Below the pieces are notes generated by a model that worked only from the letters and a program-made list of their open reading frames with translations, was not told the origin of the DNA and ran no database searches. This document shows, piece after piece, positions 43,995 through 56,524 of a stretch of DNA of 64,000 nt. Origin of the DNA: Bradysia coprophila (lineage: Eukaryota > Arthropoda > Insecta > Diptera > Sciaridae); contig NW_023503555.1 in the NCBI RefSeq assembly GCF_014529535.1, positions 9,161,404 to 9,225,403 on the forward strand, written 5' to 3'. Every line of letters starts with the position of its first letter. Position 1 is the stretch's first letter. The position numbers were made by a program, and so were the translations under genes.

Positions 43995-44705
43995 ACTAGT
44001 TTTGTAAGCGCCTCATGTCGACAACAGCTCAAATCCCGCGAAAAATCCGATGGAAGTTGAGAAGTGCCAGAGGAATCATCTCTCATTCCAAAATTTAGGA
44101 ACCAACCTCGGAACACCTTACTTATATCGAAAATAACTCAAATCCATCGAAAAATCCGATGGAAGTTAGGAAGTGCCAGAGGAATCATCTCTCATCCCAA
44201 AATTTAGGAACCAACCTCGGAACACCTCACTTATATCGAAAATAACTCAAATCCATCGAAAAATCCGATGGAAGTTAGGAAGTGCCAGAGGAATCATCTC
44301 TCATCCCAAAATTTAGGAACCATCCTCGGCAAACCTAACTTATATCGAAAACAACCCAGATCCATCGAAAAATCCGATGGAAGTTAGGAAGTGCCAGAGG
44401 AATCATCTTTCATCCCAAAATTTAGGAACCAACCTCGGAACACCTCACTTATATCGAAAACAACCCAGATTCATCGAAAAATCCGATGGAACTTAGGAAG
44501 GGCCAGAGGAATTATCTCTCATCCCAAAATTTAGGAACCAACCTCGGAACACCTCACTTATATCGAAAACAACCCAAATCCATCGAAAAATCAGATGGAA
44601 ATTAGGAAGTGCCAGAGAAATCATCTGTCACCCCAAAATTTAGGAACCAACCTCGAAACACCTCACTTCTATCTAAAATACCTCGAATCCATCGAAAAAT
44701 CCGCA
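43995..44705. repeat. 109-bp tandem array, about 6.5 copies
   Basis: The start of GGAAGTT recurs at 44052, 44161, 44270, 44379, 44488 and 44597, exactly 109 bp apart with no indel. The unit contains ATCGAAAAATCCGATGG (a GAT...ATC stem), AGTGCCAGAGGAATCATC, CCCAAAATTTAGGAACCA and ACCTCACTTATATCGAAAA. The central copies are almost identical and the outer ones more diverged. Typical of a short satellite block. Confidence 0.92.
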
Positions 44706-44781
44706 AAAGTATCTAAGTTATTTTACCTCTTAAGCGCGGCGAAATTGAATTTTTAATTGAATAGTATTTTACATGTAGTCT

Positions 44782-44986
44782 AGTCGATAACGCAAAACGT
44801 TTACAAGAGTCTTCTGCTTATATCTCATCCAAAAAAGTTCCAAATGTGTCCTAGTAAGAAGCGAAATTTGTATTTTTGCTATAGCTTCCTGTCTCTTCTT
44901 GTTAGAATACTTTTAGAAGTATTTTTGGGTGAAATCTATGCAGAACACTCTTGTAAACGTTTGTACTGAAAATTGCGTTATCGACT
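44782..44986. repeat. 205-bp inverted repeat beside the 109-bp array
   Basis: AGTCGATAACGCAAAACG and GTTTACAAGAGT are mirrored by CTCTTGTAAACG and GCGTTATCGACT, with a loop of about 130 bp. Probably a MITE; the ends are not exact. Confidence 0.65.
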
Positions 44987-44989
44987 ACA

Positions 44990-46290
44990 CTAATGACTAG
45001 AAATAACAAAATGAAAAGTAGTTTTCGTGAGAATTTTGTTGATCCGAGGCGAAGCCGAGAAAACACACCCATGTGAAAAATGAATTGTCGCAGCACATAT
45101 AAGGTAAAATTTTTTGTATTTGCTTTGTCGTTCGTTTTAGCAAATGGAATTTTCAACTGAATCAAACTTTATGTGTTTGGCTTCAAGCTCGGTTCTGATC
45201 ATGAATCAGTTTTGAGGATTCTGGACATGGACTGATTTTACTGGTCTATTGGAACTATTTCTGAGAATATTTACATTTGAAACACATAGTCGCTGACTCA
45301 CAGAAGTTTTTTTTTATTTCGGGAACATTTGTTCACATCCACCGAATGTAATGGCAAAACATCATAATCCGTGCTAATCGAAATTAAAAACGAAAAAAAA
45401 TATTATCGCCAGCACACTACCGAACCGAACCAAACCTTGATATGAGTAATACATTCTGGAAAATAAATGGCTTTGTGTGTGTATATTCCTCTCGCTTAGA
45501 AAGTAGTTTCATATACCATTGAGCAATTCTTGTGACAGAAGTTATTGCTGCTATAATTCATAACAAAATTGGTCTGAAACAAACAGCTACAGCTGCTATA
45601 CCGAGAGCAATAAATTACAATCGGGGAGCGAACGAAATGCTTTTGTCACATTCGCTGGCAATTTTCTATTAAATATTTCCGTGCAAAAGTTTCAATGCGA
45701 GTTTCCAAACCGAATAACTAAATTGGCTTTTTGCACAACCGCAACTACTGTATACAAATTACGACGCGACGGTATGCAATAATTCATATTTGAATGAAGG
45801 TAAATAGAGGGATGGTAAATCTTCTACGATAGCGTTCAACAATGTGTATGGCATCACAGAAGAGCCATTAAACCTTCGACGTTTTTTTAAAGTTTAAAGC
45901 AAAAACTGAATTGCGTACCATCCAGCCTTAAGGGCGCTATTGACGGAAAATGAGGAATCGCGTGAGTACTAAGCTGTAGAAGTAAACGTTTTAGCTAATA
46001 CTCATACAACAGAAGAGAACCGTGGGAGTGGACCTTGAAGTGATAAAGCATTAAGTTCTTTAAGAGATTTCTTTGCTATTTATATGAAAACCTTTACCTT
46101 TTGGTTGAGTCGGAATAGAGTCGTATGTGACTGTTTAAGGAGCTACACATCCAAAATAAAATCAATCCTGACGATTCTGTTACTTCATTGTTCTAGCGAC
46201 TTCACGTTTCTAACATTTTTTCGGCTAACATTTGAAGTCACCAAAGGTAAGTTTTTAAAAATAAGTTATGGATAAGTCTTCCTTATCCTA
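44990..46290. other. Intergenic DNA, no gene recognised
   Basis: No exon or element could be supported. Confidence 0.4.
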
Positions 46291-46297
46291 GAAGTAT

Positions 46298-46415
46298 AGA
46301 ACTGCAGTGAATTCAGTCGGGGTCAATGGTTTCCTTCTGAATTCTGAACAGCATGCCAGTTCATAAAAAAAACCAGGAGGGAACCAGAAAAATAGTCTGA
46401 ATTCACTGCAGTTCT
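46298..46415. repeat. 118-bp inverted repeat
   Basis: AGAACTGCAGTGAATTCAG and its exact complement bound a spacer. Small MITE-like; a TA dinucleotide lies close to both ends. Confidence 0.65.
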
Positions 46416-46516
46416 GTAGTTGTATTGTAAGGAGGGCAGTGAACCATGAAGACGATAATTACTTTTAGGAAGTGATCTCTAGTGACTTCACACACTTTAG
46501 AAGTGTATTGCCTAAA

Positions 46517-46721
46517 AATGTTTGGACTTTTGTGTCTCCTACGATGTGAACTCAGGAAGTTTTTTTTAAAACCTTCGTAAGTCGTACAACATGTATGTGA
46601 CGACGCGACGGTGTTTTAATTCTTCTATATTTGTTGAATTTGTATCTATAGAATAATCAAAACACCGTCCTCACATACATGTTGTAGTTCACATCGTATG
46701 AGACACAAAGATCCAAACTTT
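46517..46721. repeat. 205-bp inverted repeat
   Basis: Left blocks GTTTGGACTTTTGTGTCTC, ACGATGTGAACT, CAACATGTATGTGA and GACGGTGTTTT are mirrored by AAAACACCGTC, TCACATACATGTTG, AGTTCACATCGT and GAGACACAAAGATCCAAAC. A good fold-back with a short insertion in one arm. Confidence 0.75.
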
Positions 46722-46724
46722 GTT

Positions 46725-49130
46725 TAGCTTTTGAGGTGGCTTAACCACATACCGATACGAGTCTGCAAGGATAGTGATGAATTGGAATTTCATTTCGATT
46801 ACGATTCGCTATACCTGTTCGTGTGCAAATTGATATAGTGTTCCTAGAGCATTGTATTAAGTACCACTGTAGCCATGGCCTGATGAGAAATTGTATTGAT
46901 GGACTGCATATTAATGCAACATGTCGAAAGACATATTTAAGTTTGTCACATATCGAAACGGTGGTCAAAACGTACCTTAACTAAAAATATTAGAAATGTC
47001 TTGTGTCTAGAAGAAGTATTAGGAACGTCAGGGTTCGACCTTTAACCAATAAACCACGGACCAATAAACTAGTTCTGTCAAATTAATCAAAAAATATTTA
47101 CATTTTTATAAGGAAAATCGTCAACAACGTCCCAATAATGGAACTTTCCTAAATCCTTGAAAAGAAATGGAGGAGTGGGAGGTAGTGACGAAATGTCTGT
47201 GCTAGAAACACTAGAATTAGTATACCAAAGTGTAACTTACGCATCGTTTGTTGATGGAGGAAAAAAATAAAAAATCCGCAAACGACAGTGCAACAAAAAA
47301 AATCTTAAAGAGCTTGAGGCGCACGGAACTATACCCGATTCTGCACTAAAACCATTGGTGTCGAAATTTTACGTACAAATGTCTCGGCTACAGCTTCCCT
47401 GTTTAACTTCAATGTAGCGAACCAGCCCACCTTCAAAAAAAAAAAAAACATGTTCACGAACGTGACCTAACTGTGTATGTATACGTAACTATAAGTATAC
47501 TCACTCTTCGTGTACACAATTTCTGCAAAGTTTACCATTTCACATTCCCAAAATTTCCCTATGACAATGTCAACAAATCATGTACCTCGTCATCCCCATA
47601 AGTAGCTTAATTACGACAAAAGAAAATCGTCTTAATAAAATGCTGATATTTGAAAAATCCACCGACAGAGCATCAGTACGTTGTCATGTCATCGGGGCAA
47701 TTGTAACCCATAGCAATCTCCACCTAGCATATAATTCTGTTGTATTTTCCCAGTCTGCATTATAAGCATTATATGTATAACTGACTCTGGTATAACATCA
47801 TCTCCATACCATTTGTGTGTGGCGCGTTGTATTTTATCTTTGAAATAATTTTGCCTCGTTAGGCATTCATCTGAGTAATTGGCAAAAGCTTTACAATCGA
47901 AACGCATTAAAGTGGAGGGAAAATTGTTGTCATTCTTTTACACTGTGTGTATGAGCCGTGTTCCATTGACGATGACACATACACACACCATGTTCCATCT
48001 AAATATAAAATGAAACCCAGGAACAGGCGTGTGACGTTGAAAAGAGTTACATTTTATAAATATCCGAAGCTGCCTCATGATGTACACAAAGAATACACGC
48101 ACAGAGGCCGGGTGTAATATTATACAACAAAATCTGAGTTTGAAAACGCTGACAGTTACATCACCAATTGATTGAAAAATATTTGAATTTATAACCATGC
48201 GAAACGAGGGTAGAGTTCAAAGTGTAACGTTAGTAATTTCCATTCAAAATGGGAAAACGAGAGGAGAAAAGTTTATTTTCATGACGAAAATGAACAACTA
48301 GGCATTTGGAATATTGATAAGGGGCTCCCTTTATGTTACATCATATACATATACTATGCAGCACTTGTGAAGCCTTCCAACATTTCCAGTTCTGTATAAT
48401 ATGTAAAAGACGAAGACATCTAACCATCAGTGTATAACAGAAGAGTAGCATTCAGTAACACACTGAATGGCATATTATATCACAGCATTTACGTTATAAT
48501 GACTACGAAAAGCGCGGTTGGGAAATATATTTCAATAATTTTTTTTTGTTCCTTCGTCTATTTTCTGCCACAGAAAGAAATGGTTGAAGCGCTATAGAAT
48601 GGCTGTGTGCTAATGAGCAATTGAAAATGAAATTGTTTGTAGCTCCCCCGAACGAGAAAAAGCATTCTAGCTGGCTGCCAACATATAAACACATAAAAGA
48701 GGCGCTCTTACGTCTTTATATTTTGCATAATTATAACAGTTATGTGCGGTTTCACATTAAACAACCGTTAATTGGAATGAGAAAATGACGACAACCGATG
48801 GCAGAATATTGTACCTTTGACGGGAAGGTTGACCCATTTTTTCATTCGATGTTTCAACGTATCTTTTTTCCCATTTTTTGTTTGTTTGTATTTTCCTCGA
48901 TATTTTCCTTATTTACCTGTTTAAACTTGACGCAACCGTTTCAGTACGTCTTGATTCGGTTCGGTTTTATATTCTTGTCTTTGAGCGAAAATGTTCCTAG
49001 TTGAACAAAATCGTTTCCGGTCTGAAGTGTGTTCTGTTCAGCGCGCTCGTGGTACTCAAAGCATTCATTCTATAGTTATCTTGTAGTCAAACTGAATTTA
49101 AAATCGTTTTTATGATGGGTTGAATGCATT
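46725..49130. other. Intergenic DNA, no gene recognised
   Basis: Several open frames of 60-90 codons, none with domain or splice support. Confidence 0.4.
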
Positions 49131-49135
49131 GACTA

Positions 49136-49348
49136 TTTTTGGAAAAACGTTGTACTAGATTTTCCATAATTTTCACAGAACTTTCCTAGCGTTTCCAGCA
49201 TTTTCCTAATTTTTACAGAATTTCCCTAATTTTTCAAGAATTTTCCTAATTTTCACAAAATTTCGCTAATTTTACCAAATGGAACAATTTGGGACAAATC
49301 TGGAAAATGTGTGAAAATCTAGGAAAAACTCTTTCCAAAAAAAGGCCC
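49136..49348. repeat. TTTTCC/GGAAAA fold-back, copy 2
   Basis: Starts with TATTTTTGGAAAAACG, runs through repeated TTTTCCTAATTTTCACAGAA units, then GGAAAATGTGTGAAAATC and CTTTCCAAAAAAAGGCCC. The alternating pyrimidine and purine arms define the family. Confidence 0.55.
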
Positions 49349-49349
49349 T

Positions 49350-50590
49350 GGTCTCATGTACTATTTGTCGCCTGGCAATTTGTATCGGGTCTTCGAAGAA
49401 ATTAATTAAAAATCTCAAAACTATCTACTTGTGTGGTGACAGGAAGGGGTGAGGAATGACTGAAAATGCTGTTACGGAAATTTAAAACTTTTTTTTAGGA
49501 AGTGTGTTAAAGAAGTGGCAGGTCACAATTTTTTCTTGTACGTATACGTAATAGAAGCAAGTGCTAAATAAAGTTTTTTTTTGTGTATCATATTTCCTGC
49601 CTTGGACATGCTCAAGTATAACGACCAATTTAATCGAGTAAAACAGTTCGTTGGCGTGATAATAAACAGTTTGGGTAGACTGGTCGATCTAATCTTATCC
49701 ACTTTTTCATTATCGAAATCTCCGAAACATCGATTGATTCGTTCATCAGAGATTGAACGAAGAGACAAACTTTCATTTGGAAAGAATAATGTCTTGTCGA
49801 TATACATCATAATTCGAAAGCATTTAATGTGTCAAATGTCCATAATAAAATATCCTTTATAGCGTATTTTGTCTATTTACAGGCGACAAGTGAGACAGGT
49901 GAAATCGGCCAATAACTTTTTTATTGATTGTGTTACTCCGAACATGAGTCGTGTGATAAAATGAAGTGGTAGAAATTGTCTGAACAATAAACAGACAAAT
50001 ATGATGGCCGTGGAAGACTCGAAGTTTTCCACTGATTTCCAATGTTTAAAAAGCTTCAAGCCTTTGCTTCCTTTTAGTAAATAAATTAGAAATCACTCGA
50101 TTGCAGAACTCTTGCATGTTCTACTTTTTTTATAATTTTCTCGAAATCAAGAAACTTCGAGAAAGCTATTCAGATTTACTCGGTTTTTGGAAATTTTCTT
50201 GACTTACTAAAATTCAAGAAAATAGAATTTTTTTGGTTATGAATTAAATTATTGGTATATAAGTTGCTGGAAATGGTGAATTTGTACAAACCATTTCCCG
50301 AAACTACCAGTGTTGAAATCTGTTAACGAGTACTGCTCTTCTTTAGATATGGTTTCATACAGCAAAATGTTTGTTGTTCTTACTAAGAAAATGGAAGATC
50401 TTGCGTCAATATAAAATATTAAAATAAGTGGAGACAACGGAAGTTATGGATAATGATGGCATGACTACCGTGACAGTCTAAGCTCAAAAAATACAAGCAA
50501 TCCAAATTGGAAAATATTTTTAGACTTCCAATACTTCCAATACGCCTCTCTGTAACTGTTATAAGCTAACCGATAACTGATTCGCATTGC
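49350..50590. other. Intergenic DNA, no gene recognised
   Basis: No supported gene. Confidence 0.4.
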
Positions 50591-50596
50591 AAATTC

Positions 50597-50788
50597 ATCT
50601 GTTATCGATAAATGCGACAAAAATAATGACAAGCTCTGGGTAAAATGGTCGTTTATATAGTAAAGCGCATGTTAAACAAGTTGAAGTAGCAGATTTGAAA
50701 TCAACCGATAAAAAATACTTTGATCGATGGAAGTTATAAACCCGATAACGATACTGGACATATGCTTGACGTCTGTGACAGGTTAAGA
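50597..50788 (-). mobile_element. Family A MITE, reverse copy
   Basis: TCATCTGTTATCGATAAATG at the left and GTCTGTGACAGG followed by TTAA at the right are the reverse of the 2954-3144 copy. Internal blocks GATCGATGGAAGTTATAAAC and ATTTGAAATCAACCGATAAA align with it. The left terminus beyond the conserved block has decayed. Confidence 0.75.
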
Positions 50789-50789
50789 G

Positions 50790-51985
50790 ACCTTTACACT
50801 TCTCTGTCATTTGTGTTAGATATTTTAAGATCTTAACTGGAGATAAAGTTCAATTTTTGCGAAACTTCGACTGTATTTGGCTTCGCTGGTAGAAGCGTTA
50901 CGGATAGTTTTGTAATTAGAATATGAAGGACTTGAGTCGCTCTTTCTTCTTTCATTTAAATTTTCCATTTATACAAAAAGAAAACGAAAATTTCTGGTAA
51001 AAAGTGTCCATCAGGAGCTTTGATCACCCACTCTCATGTGAATTAAGTTTTCTTGGTACATCAAACTGTTCCATAATGCAGCCCAAGGTCCGAGGAGCAT
51101 TTCTCACACGCATCCAACCAACCACAAACTCAACTCCTTCTTAAAAGTAAACCAAAGTCGTATTTCATGTAAGAAGTAAAGTCGGGAAAATTATCATTGG
51201 AAAGCTGAGGTATTAAGCAACTCCGTAAATTAAATTTAAGGTAAAAAAATTAAAATGGTCGAAATTTCTTTGGTGACATTTTAGAAATTGCCCTATCTCT
51301 TACAACCAATAGACCCTCCAGCGCAAGTTTTTATATTTTTAGGAAGTACCGAGTCTAAGCCTTCCTATGGTACACTAAACCGTGTTTGCTGATGCGCGCA
51401 GGCGTTATTAGTGAGAAAATTTTTCTTAATACAGTCACTGAAGTCAGTACAGCCAACAGCCCGACGTATTTGATAGCTTATGTGATCGGCCTAGTCTATC
51501 ACTACAATCCCCTAAAATTTGAACGAAGTCGACCCCTTATTACCCGAGATAGTCAGGGTGAAAAAATTTTCACCTGAAAACCACCGATTTTTCAAACAGC
51601 TCTACCACGAAAACAACAATTCCGAGAGAGGCGAGATATACCTCGTTGAACTCGTAATGAAGCAAGGATTCGTCAAAAATCCGGATGGCATGGCTAGCCG
51701 ATTGTTCGAAGATTTCGATATATCACTCTTAAAATTTATAATTGAACTTTGTATTCGTATGAAATAAATAAATCTTCGGTTTCGACTATTTTGCTAACTG
51801 CTTAGCAAGAGTAAGTACCGTCTAAAAATAAAAAATTGATTTTTGAGACACCAATCACGCTTCGATAAGATTTTTTTTGAAAAAAATTATTTGTGGTTCG
51901 TTTTACAGAGCGTAGTTGCTTTGTATTCCTTTCGCTATACTATAAAGTGTAACCAAAAAGTGAATGAGAACCAAATTGTCCTATG
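50790..51985. other. Intergenic DNA, no gene recognised
   Basis: An 82-codon frame at 51519-51767 followed closely by AATAAATAAA could be the 3' end of a decayed gene, but I do not recognise the family. Confidence 0.35.
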
Positions 51986-51988
51986 ATA

Positions 51989-52156
51989 GGGGCCGTTCAT
52001 AAATTACGTAACGCTAGAGGGGGGAGGGGGGGGTATGAGGCAAGCGTTACGGTTCTAACAAAATTGGGTCAAACTTGACCCTTTTAGCGTTACAGACCCG
52101 GGGGGGGGGGTCTGAAAAATGTTGATTTTTGCGTTACGTAATTTATGAACGGCCCC
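51989..52156. mobile_element. 168-bp MITE with GGGCCGTTCATAAATTACGT ends
   Basis: GGGGCCGTTCATAAATTACG and its complement bound a spacer with two G runs (GGGGGGAGGGGGGGG and GGGGGGGGGG) and a GGGTCAAACTTGACCC core. ATAG lies beside both ends, a possible short target duplication. From memory, this terminal sequence is found in small repeats of many arthropods; I cannot check that here. Confidence 0.75.
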
Positions 52157-52159
52157 ATA

Positions 52160-53330
52160 GGACACGCAATTTTGTGCAGGACCTCTGATTTTGGTCAATG
52201 TCTCAAAAAAAAAAAAAAATGCCAAAAATAGGAATTGACTGTAGCTAATACCTTCAGTTCAGGCTAAAAACTTTTCCTCGTCAAAATAAAAATACCCAAA
52301 CAAGGATGTGCGCTTCTATTCTCACACCTACCGGAATTTCCGATAAAATCATTTCACTTTTGTCGAATCTGCGAACTTACCTCGAAATCTAGAAACGTCA
52401 GACGGTCAGACCTCTTTTCATATAAATCGTCAATTTTTCGAAGACATCACTTCAACACATTCGAAAATCTTACTGGTCTTGTTGCAACACTTTTTTTTCT
52501 CTCGTCCAGCTCTTAAGAAATCCAGTTAGTTATTCTGCTCGTGAGTTCCGAATCGTCAATCGCCAAAACACAAAATAAAAATTTTCCGGTTGGTTCTTTT
52601 TATATTCAATTTATAGCTTTATTTTTCAAATTGTAATAAAGTTTTTCCTCTCATTATTTGGACTGCATATCACAGTGTATCTTCAGTTTAGATTGTAAAT
52701 ATATAAACATCATTTTAAGTGTACAATGTGTGTTGTGTGTGTGTTTATGTTTGTGTGTGTGTGGGTTTTTTTTTCTTTGTGACAGTATAGAAATATACAT
52801 CAAACCGGATAAGGTGTGAAAAAGGACGAAATAAACAAGGAGAAGAAAATGTTGAAGAAAACGAAAAAAAAACTCAAAGTTTTTTTTGTTAGACAATGTA
52901 GAAAGGAGCTTGTAACAGAAGAGCTTTGTGTTTTGTGTGAATTTTTGTTGTTGTTTTGTTTTGTTTTTTTCTTTCCATTTTTGTTAATTGATTTAATTTA
53001 TAATTTTCGCACAGTTTAAATTCACTATATTCCCATTCATAATACGTACTATTTTGATGCGTATTGGTTGTTTTTCTGTGTGTCGGTTCTCTTGAAGGCT
53101 TAAATCTACATTTGAACATTGTCAAAATGATAAACAACAATTTCTCGCTAAGCATAAAGTAAATGAAAAAAATTTCTCTGTTGTCATATTCTCAGTATTT
53201 CTGGGAGACGAGATATTACAAACTGACATGTCACGCACATTTTGACAGTTTCGAATTTCGTAATTTTTTTGGGAGAAAAATTCTCCCGGAATATAATTTC
53301 GCACTTATGACAGAGATGTACGTACATTCA
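52160..53330. other. Non-coding DNA, possibly downstream of or within the CELF 3' UTR
   Basis: A (TG)n-rich stretch lies at 52725-52765. The minus-strand AATAAA at about 52616-52621 and nearby copies could be distal polyadenylation sites for the CELF gene, but there is no direct proof. Confidence 0.3.
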
Positions 53331-53335
53331 ATCAA

Positions 53336-53602
53336 GGCGCCGATTGTCATGAATTTAAGAACTCGTAACTTGAAAGTTGTCACCTTAAAAGTTGCGAATC
53401 GTATGGACCGCTATCAGCATTAGAATAGTCTGTTTTCATTCCGTTTTGCCTCCATGTACGTGACAGTTGCATGTTGTATATTGTATGAAATGCCAACTGT
53501 CATGTACACGGAGACAACGGAATGAAAACGGTTGACTGTGAATTCAGACTTAAGGTGACAACTGTCAAGTTACGAGTTCTTAAATTCACTAGAATTGGCG
53601 CC
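53336..53602. mobile_element. 267-bp palindromic element with GGCGCC ends
   Basis: GGCGCCGATTGTCATGAATT against AATTCACTAGAATTGGCGCC, then AAGAACTCGTAACTTGA/TCAAGTTACGAGTTCTT and GTTGTCACCTTAA/TTAAGGTGACAAC. A second inner pair is TTTTCATTCCGTT/AACGGAATGAAAA. No clear target duplication. Confidence 0.75.
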
Positions 53603-56524
53603 GAAACTTTTAAATTAGTAAAGCTTCTCGATGCCAATAGATTTAGAGATTTGAATTGATGTTGGTTTAATTTCTGCTTGTATACGCGAATGCAAATATC
53701 TTCCATGCGAGCGCGTTTCTATATCAAAAGCTGTTTGATTGGAAAGCCATGCATGGTGAAAAGATGGTTTACAAAATTTAGTTGTTTATGCTGGACGCCG
53801 CAGATTGAATGAGTGAACAGTAATGTCTCAATGGCTATCGTAAGTGACTATTTTTAGGAAAACATTTTGCAATATTTTCCTAGATTTTCCAAAATTTTGT
53901 TTTGAAAAATGTAGGAAAATTCGGGAAATGTTCAAGAAAATGTTTTCTCACAAATAGAGACAATCTCCGGGACATGCTACTGTAAATTTTAGAGACGGAA
54001 CGGTCGACGAAATCACAAACTTTAGACCTGTGTTTGTCGTAGATTGGAGAGAGAACATCTCACTCTGTCGAATGGTCGAAGATCGCGCAAAAAACCGACA
54101 CAGTCATTGTAGTCATGTCACTTGCGTCAATTCGTTTGTTTAACGTTTTTCGTCAGTGGAACAAATTTTCATTTTCGAAAATCGACTTTTTCAACACATT
54201 TTTGGCGAACGGTGCCATTTTTTCTGTCGGAACGGTCTGGATTAGTGCGAAATGCATTTAAATTCAGAATTTTGACTTTTAAGGTCAACAGAGTCATTAG
54301 GATTTTTGTTTGTTTTAGGCTTTCGTCATTTCATTGTCAACTTCTGCTGGGTGTTCCATTTTGTTGAGGATAGATGGAACTGGGAGCCATTCTTAACCAG
54401 AGTCTTTTTTGAAAATTAAATTCTTGAAAATTCTGACAATTCTCAGATTTTTAGAATTTTTTCAAAAAAAGTTTTCAAAAATTTTAGGAGTTCAACTCAA
54501 TTCTTCGATTTAATTTTTTTTAGGAATGAAACTCCTAAAACTCCAAAAATTCTCTTCTTAAAAAATTCCTAAAATTCTTAAAAGAAATTTCCAGAAGGCT
54601 TTGAAGCTAAACACGTAATTACGCCATGAAATGTGATGCGATGAAGTTCTCATTCTGAATTTTAAGACAAAACGGCCGTAATCAATTTTCATCACGAAAT
54701 TTCGTAAAATCTCATCTCCCAGAAATATTAGGAATAGAACCTGTGCGTAACAATTTAAATCTTGTCGTAACAACAGTCGTTCAAAAAAAGTAAAATTTTG
54801 TTTCTCGAACTAGTGCAGAAAATGAAAAAATTTTCAGATTTTTTTTTACTAATTTCGATTAGTAATTTTTTTGTGTATATAAAGAGGGTTCACATAGTTT
54901 CGACTAACGTGTAACGTAAAACTAAATACTAACAAAATGTTTTTTCGCTTCTATTTATAATTAATAATAAAGAAGAAAAGAAAAAAGATATTAATTTACC
55001 ATCCATTTCATCATTGACATAAAATTTAAGGATTTTTTTTGATCATTTTTCGTTCATAAAAAATATTCCGAGATGAAAATAAAAAGTTGTAAATTCAAAA
55101 TTAATATAAAAAAAACTTAACAAAATTTTGTCGATTTAAACAATTTTTGGTTTTTTGTTCATCCAAATTGACTAAAATTATGAAAAAAAAAATTGATTTC
55201 TTAATATCCACCTTCTTCACCATGATTCACACCCATTTCCATTTAACAGAGTTCATAATTTACAGTTTTGACAAGATGTTGAATCGATCAATAAAAAAAG
55301 ATTTTTTTTAAATTTAAACAATTCACTGCAAAAATAGTGTTGATGGACTGAGATAATAAAATTTTCTTCTTTTTTTGAATAATTTTTTGTTAAAGAAATC
55401 TAATTGTCGACGATTCCCAGCCAGAAAATTAAATTAAAAAAATTTGAACAGAAAAAAAACTTTGAAGAAATACAAATAATGAAAATAGGGAAATAAACAG
55501 TTTAGATGCATTTGACTTCGACTTTCATTCAAAAAACAATTCGACAAAAAAATTCTCTCTTTTCACTGTGTGTATGTGTGTGTTTGAGACCCATTCTGTG
55601 GGCGGTTGTGTGTGTGTTTGACGGTGTTTATGATTCAATATGATTTTCTACAACGAATCGGTGGATTTACAATTGATTGATTTTTTCTTCGTTTACATTG
55701 AACACCAAATCATAACCGGGAACGACATTGCTCTACTCGACGACGTTTACCAATATAGCGCGCAAAGAAAAAAAAACTTACAGGAAAATTCATAGTGAAG
55801 AAGGATGGTTGTGACAATGAAATGGTAAATTTTTTGTGTGTTTGTGTTACGAAAAACCAATGCCAAAAATTGATTTTTGTTTTCTCTCTTGTTCTCGATT
55901 AATTTTCTCGATATAAAAAAAATATTTTTCTTTTTCTCTCTAAATTTACGAAAAGTTTTCTTTTAACAATAAAAATTTTCTCTTCTTACACAAAAGCAGA
56001 ATGTGTTCATTATTTAACATTCAATGTAATGTGTGTGTATGTGGGTATGTGTTATACATATCTCGATATAATAATTTTCTTGTTTTTTTGTTTATATTTC
56101 AATTTGTTTTTTGTTTTTAATTGGTTTGATTTTTATAAAAATATAGGGGGGATGATGTGTTATTGGTGGTAAAATCAAAATCATAAGGATAAACAAAGTC
56201 CCTTCCAATCAGACTCTCTTTTTTTTCATTTTATACAAAAAAACAAAAAAATGTTTTCTCTATCTAAATTCTCTCAATTTTTCATCAAAATTTTCTCTTT
56301 TTTTACTTTTCGTTTTAAATTTTTACAAAGTTGTTTCTCTTCTTCATTTTTGTGTTCTAATAAATTTTCTTCTTCTGCTTCTCAATTTAATTAATTTCTT
56401 GATTTAATTTCTCCTCCTCCATTTCCTCTCTATTTTGTGTTTATTGGGTGTGTGTAATTTTTCCTCCTCTCCTTTCTCTCTATCTCTCATCTCTCTTTTA
56501 TTTTTTCACTAATAAAAACATAAC
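53603..56524. other. AT-rich non-coding DNA next to the CELF stop, likely including its 3' UTR
   Basis: No gene in the sense of a reading frame. A TTTTCC/GGAAAA fold-back lies at about 53855-53950. From about 54800 to 56520 the DNA is extremely AT-rich with many T-runs, and (TG)n runs at 55565-55615; on the minus strand this gives AC/A-rich RNA. It lies directly after the CELF stop codon and is probably transcribed as 3' UTR; where that UTR ends is unknown. Confidence 0.45.

Noticed and set aside
43995..44705. 109-bp array considered as a CRISPR-like repeat
   Set aside because: There are no unique spacers between units; whole units repeat head to tail, and this is a eukaryotic sequence.
51519..51767. 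82-codon frame followed by AATAAATAAA, possible 3' exon
   Set aside because: No recognisable family, no convincing acceptor or upstream exon; noted only in the intergenic entry.
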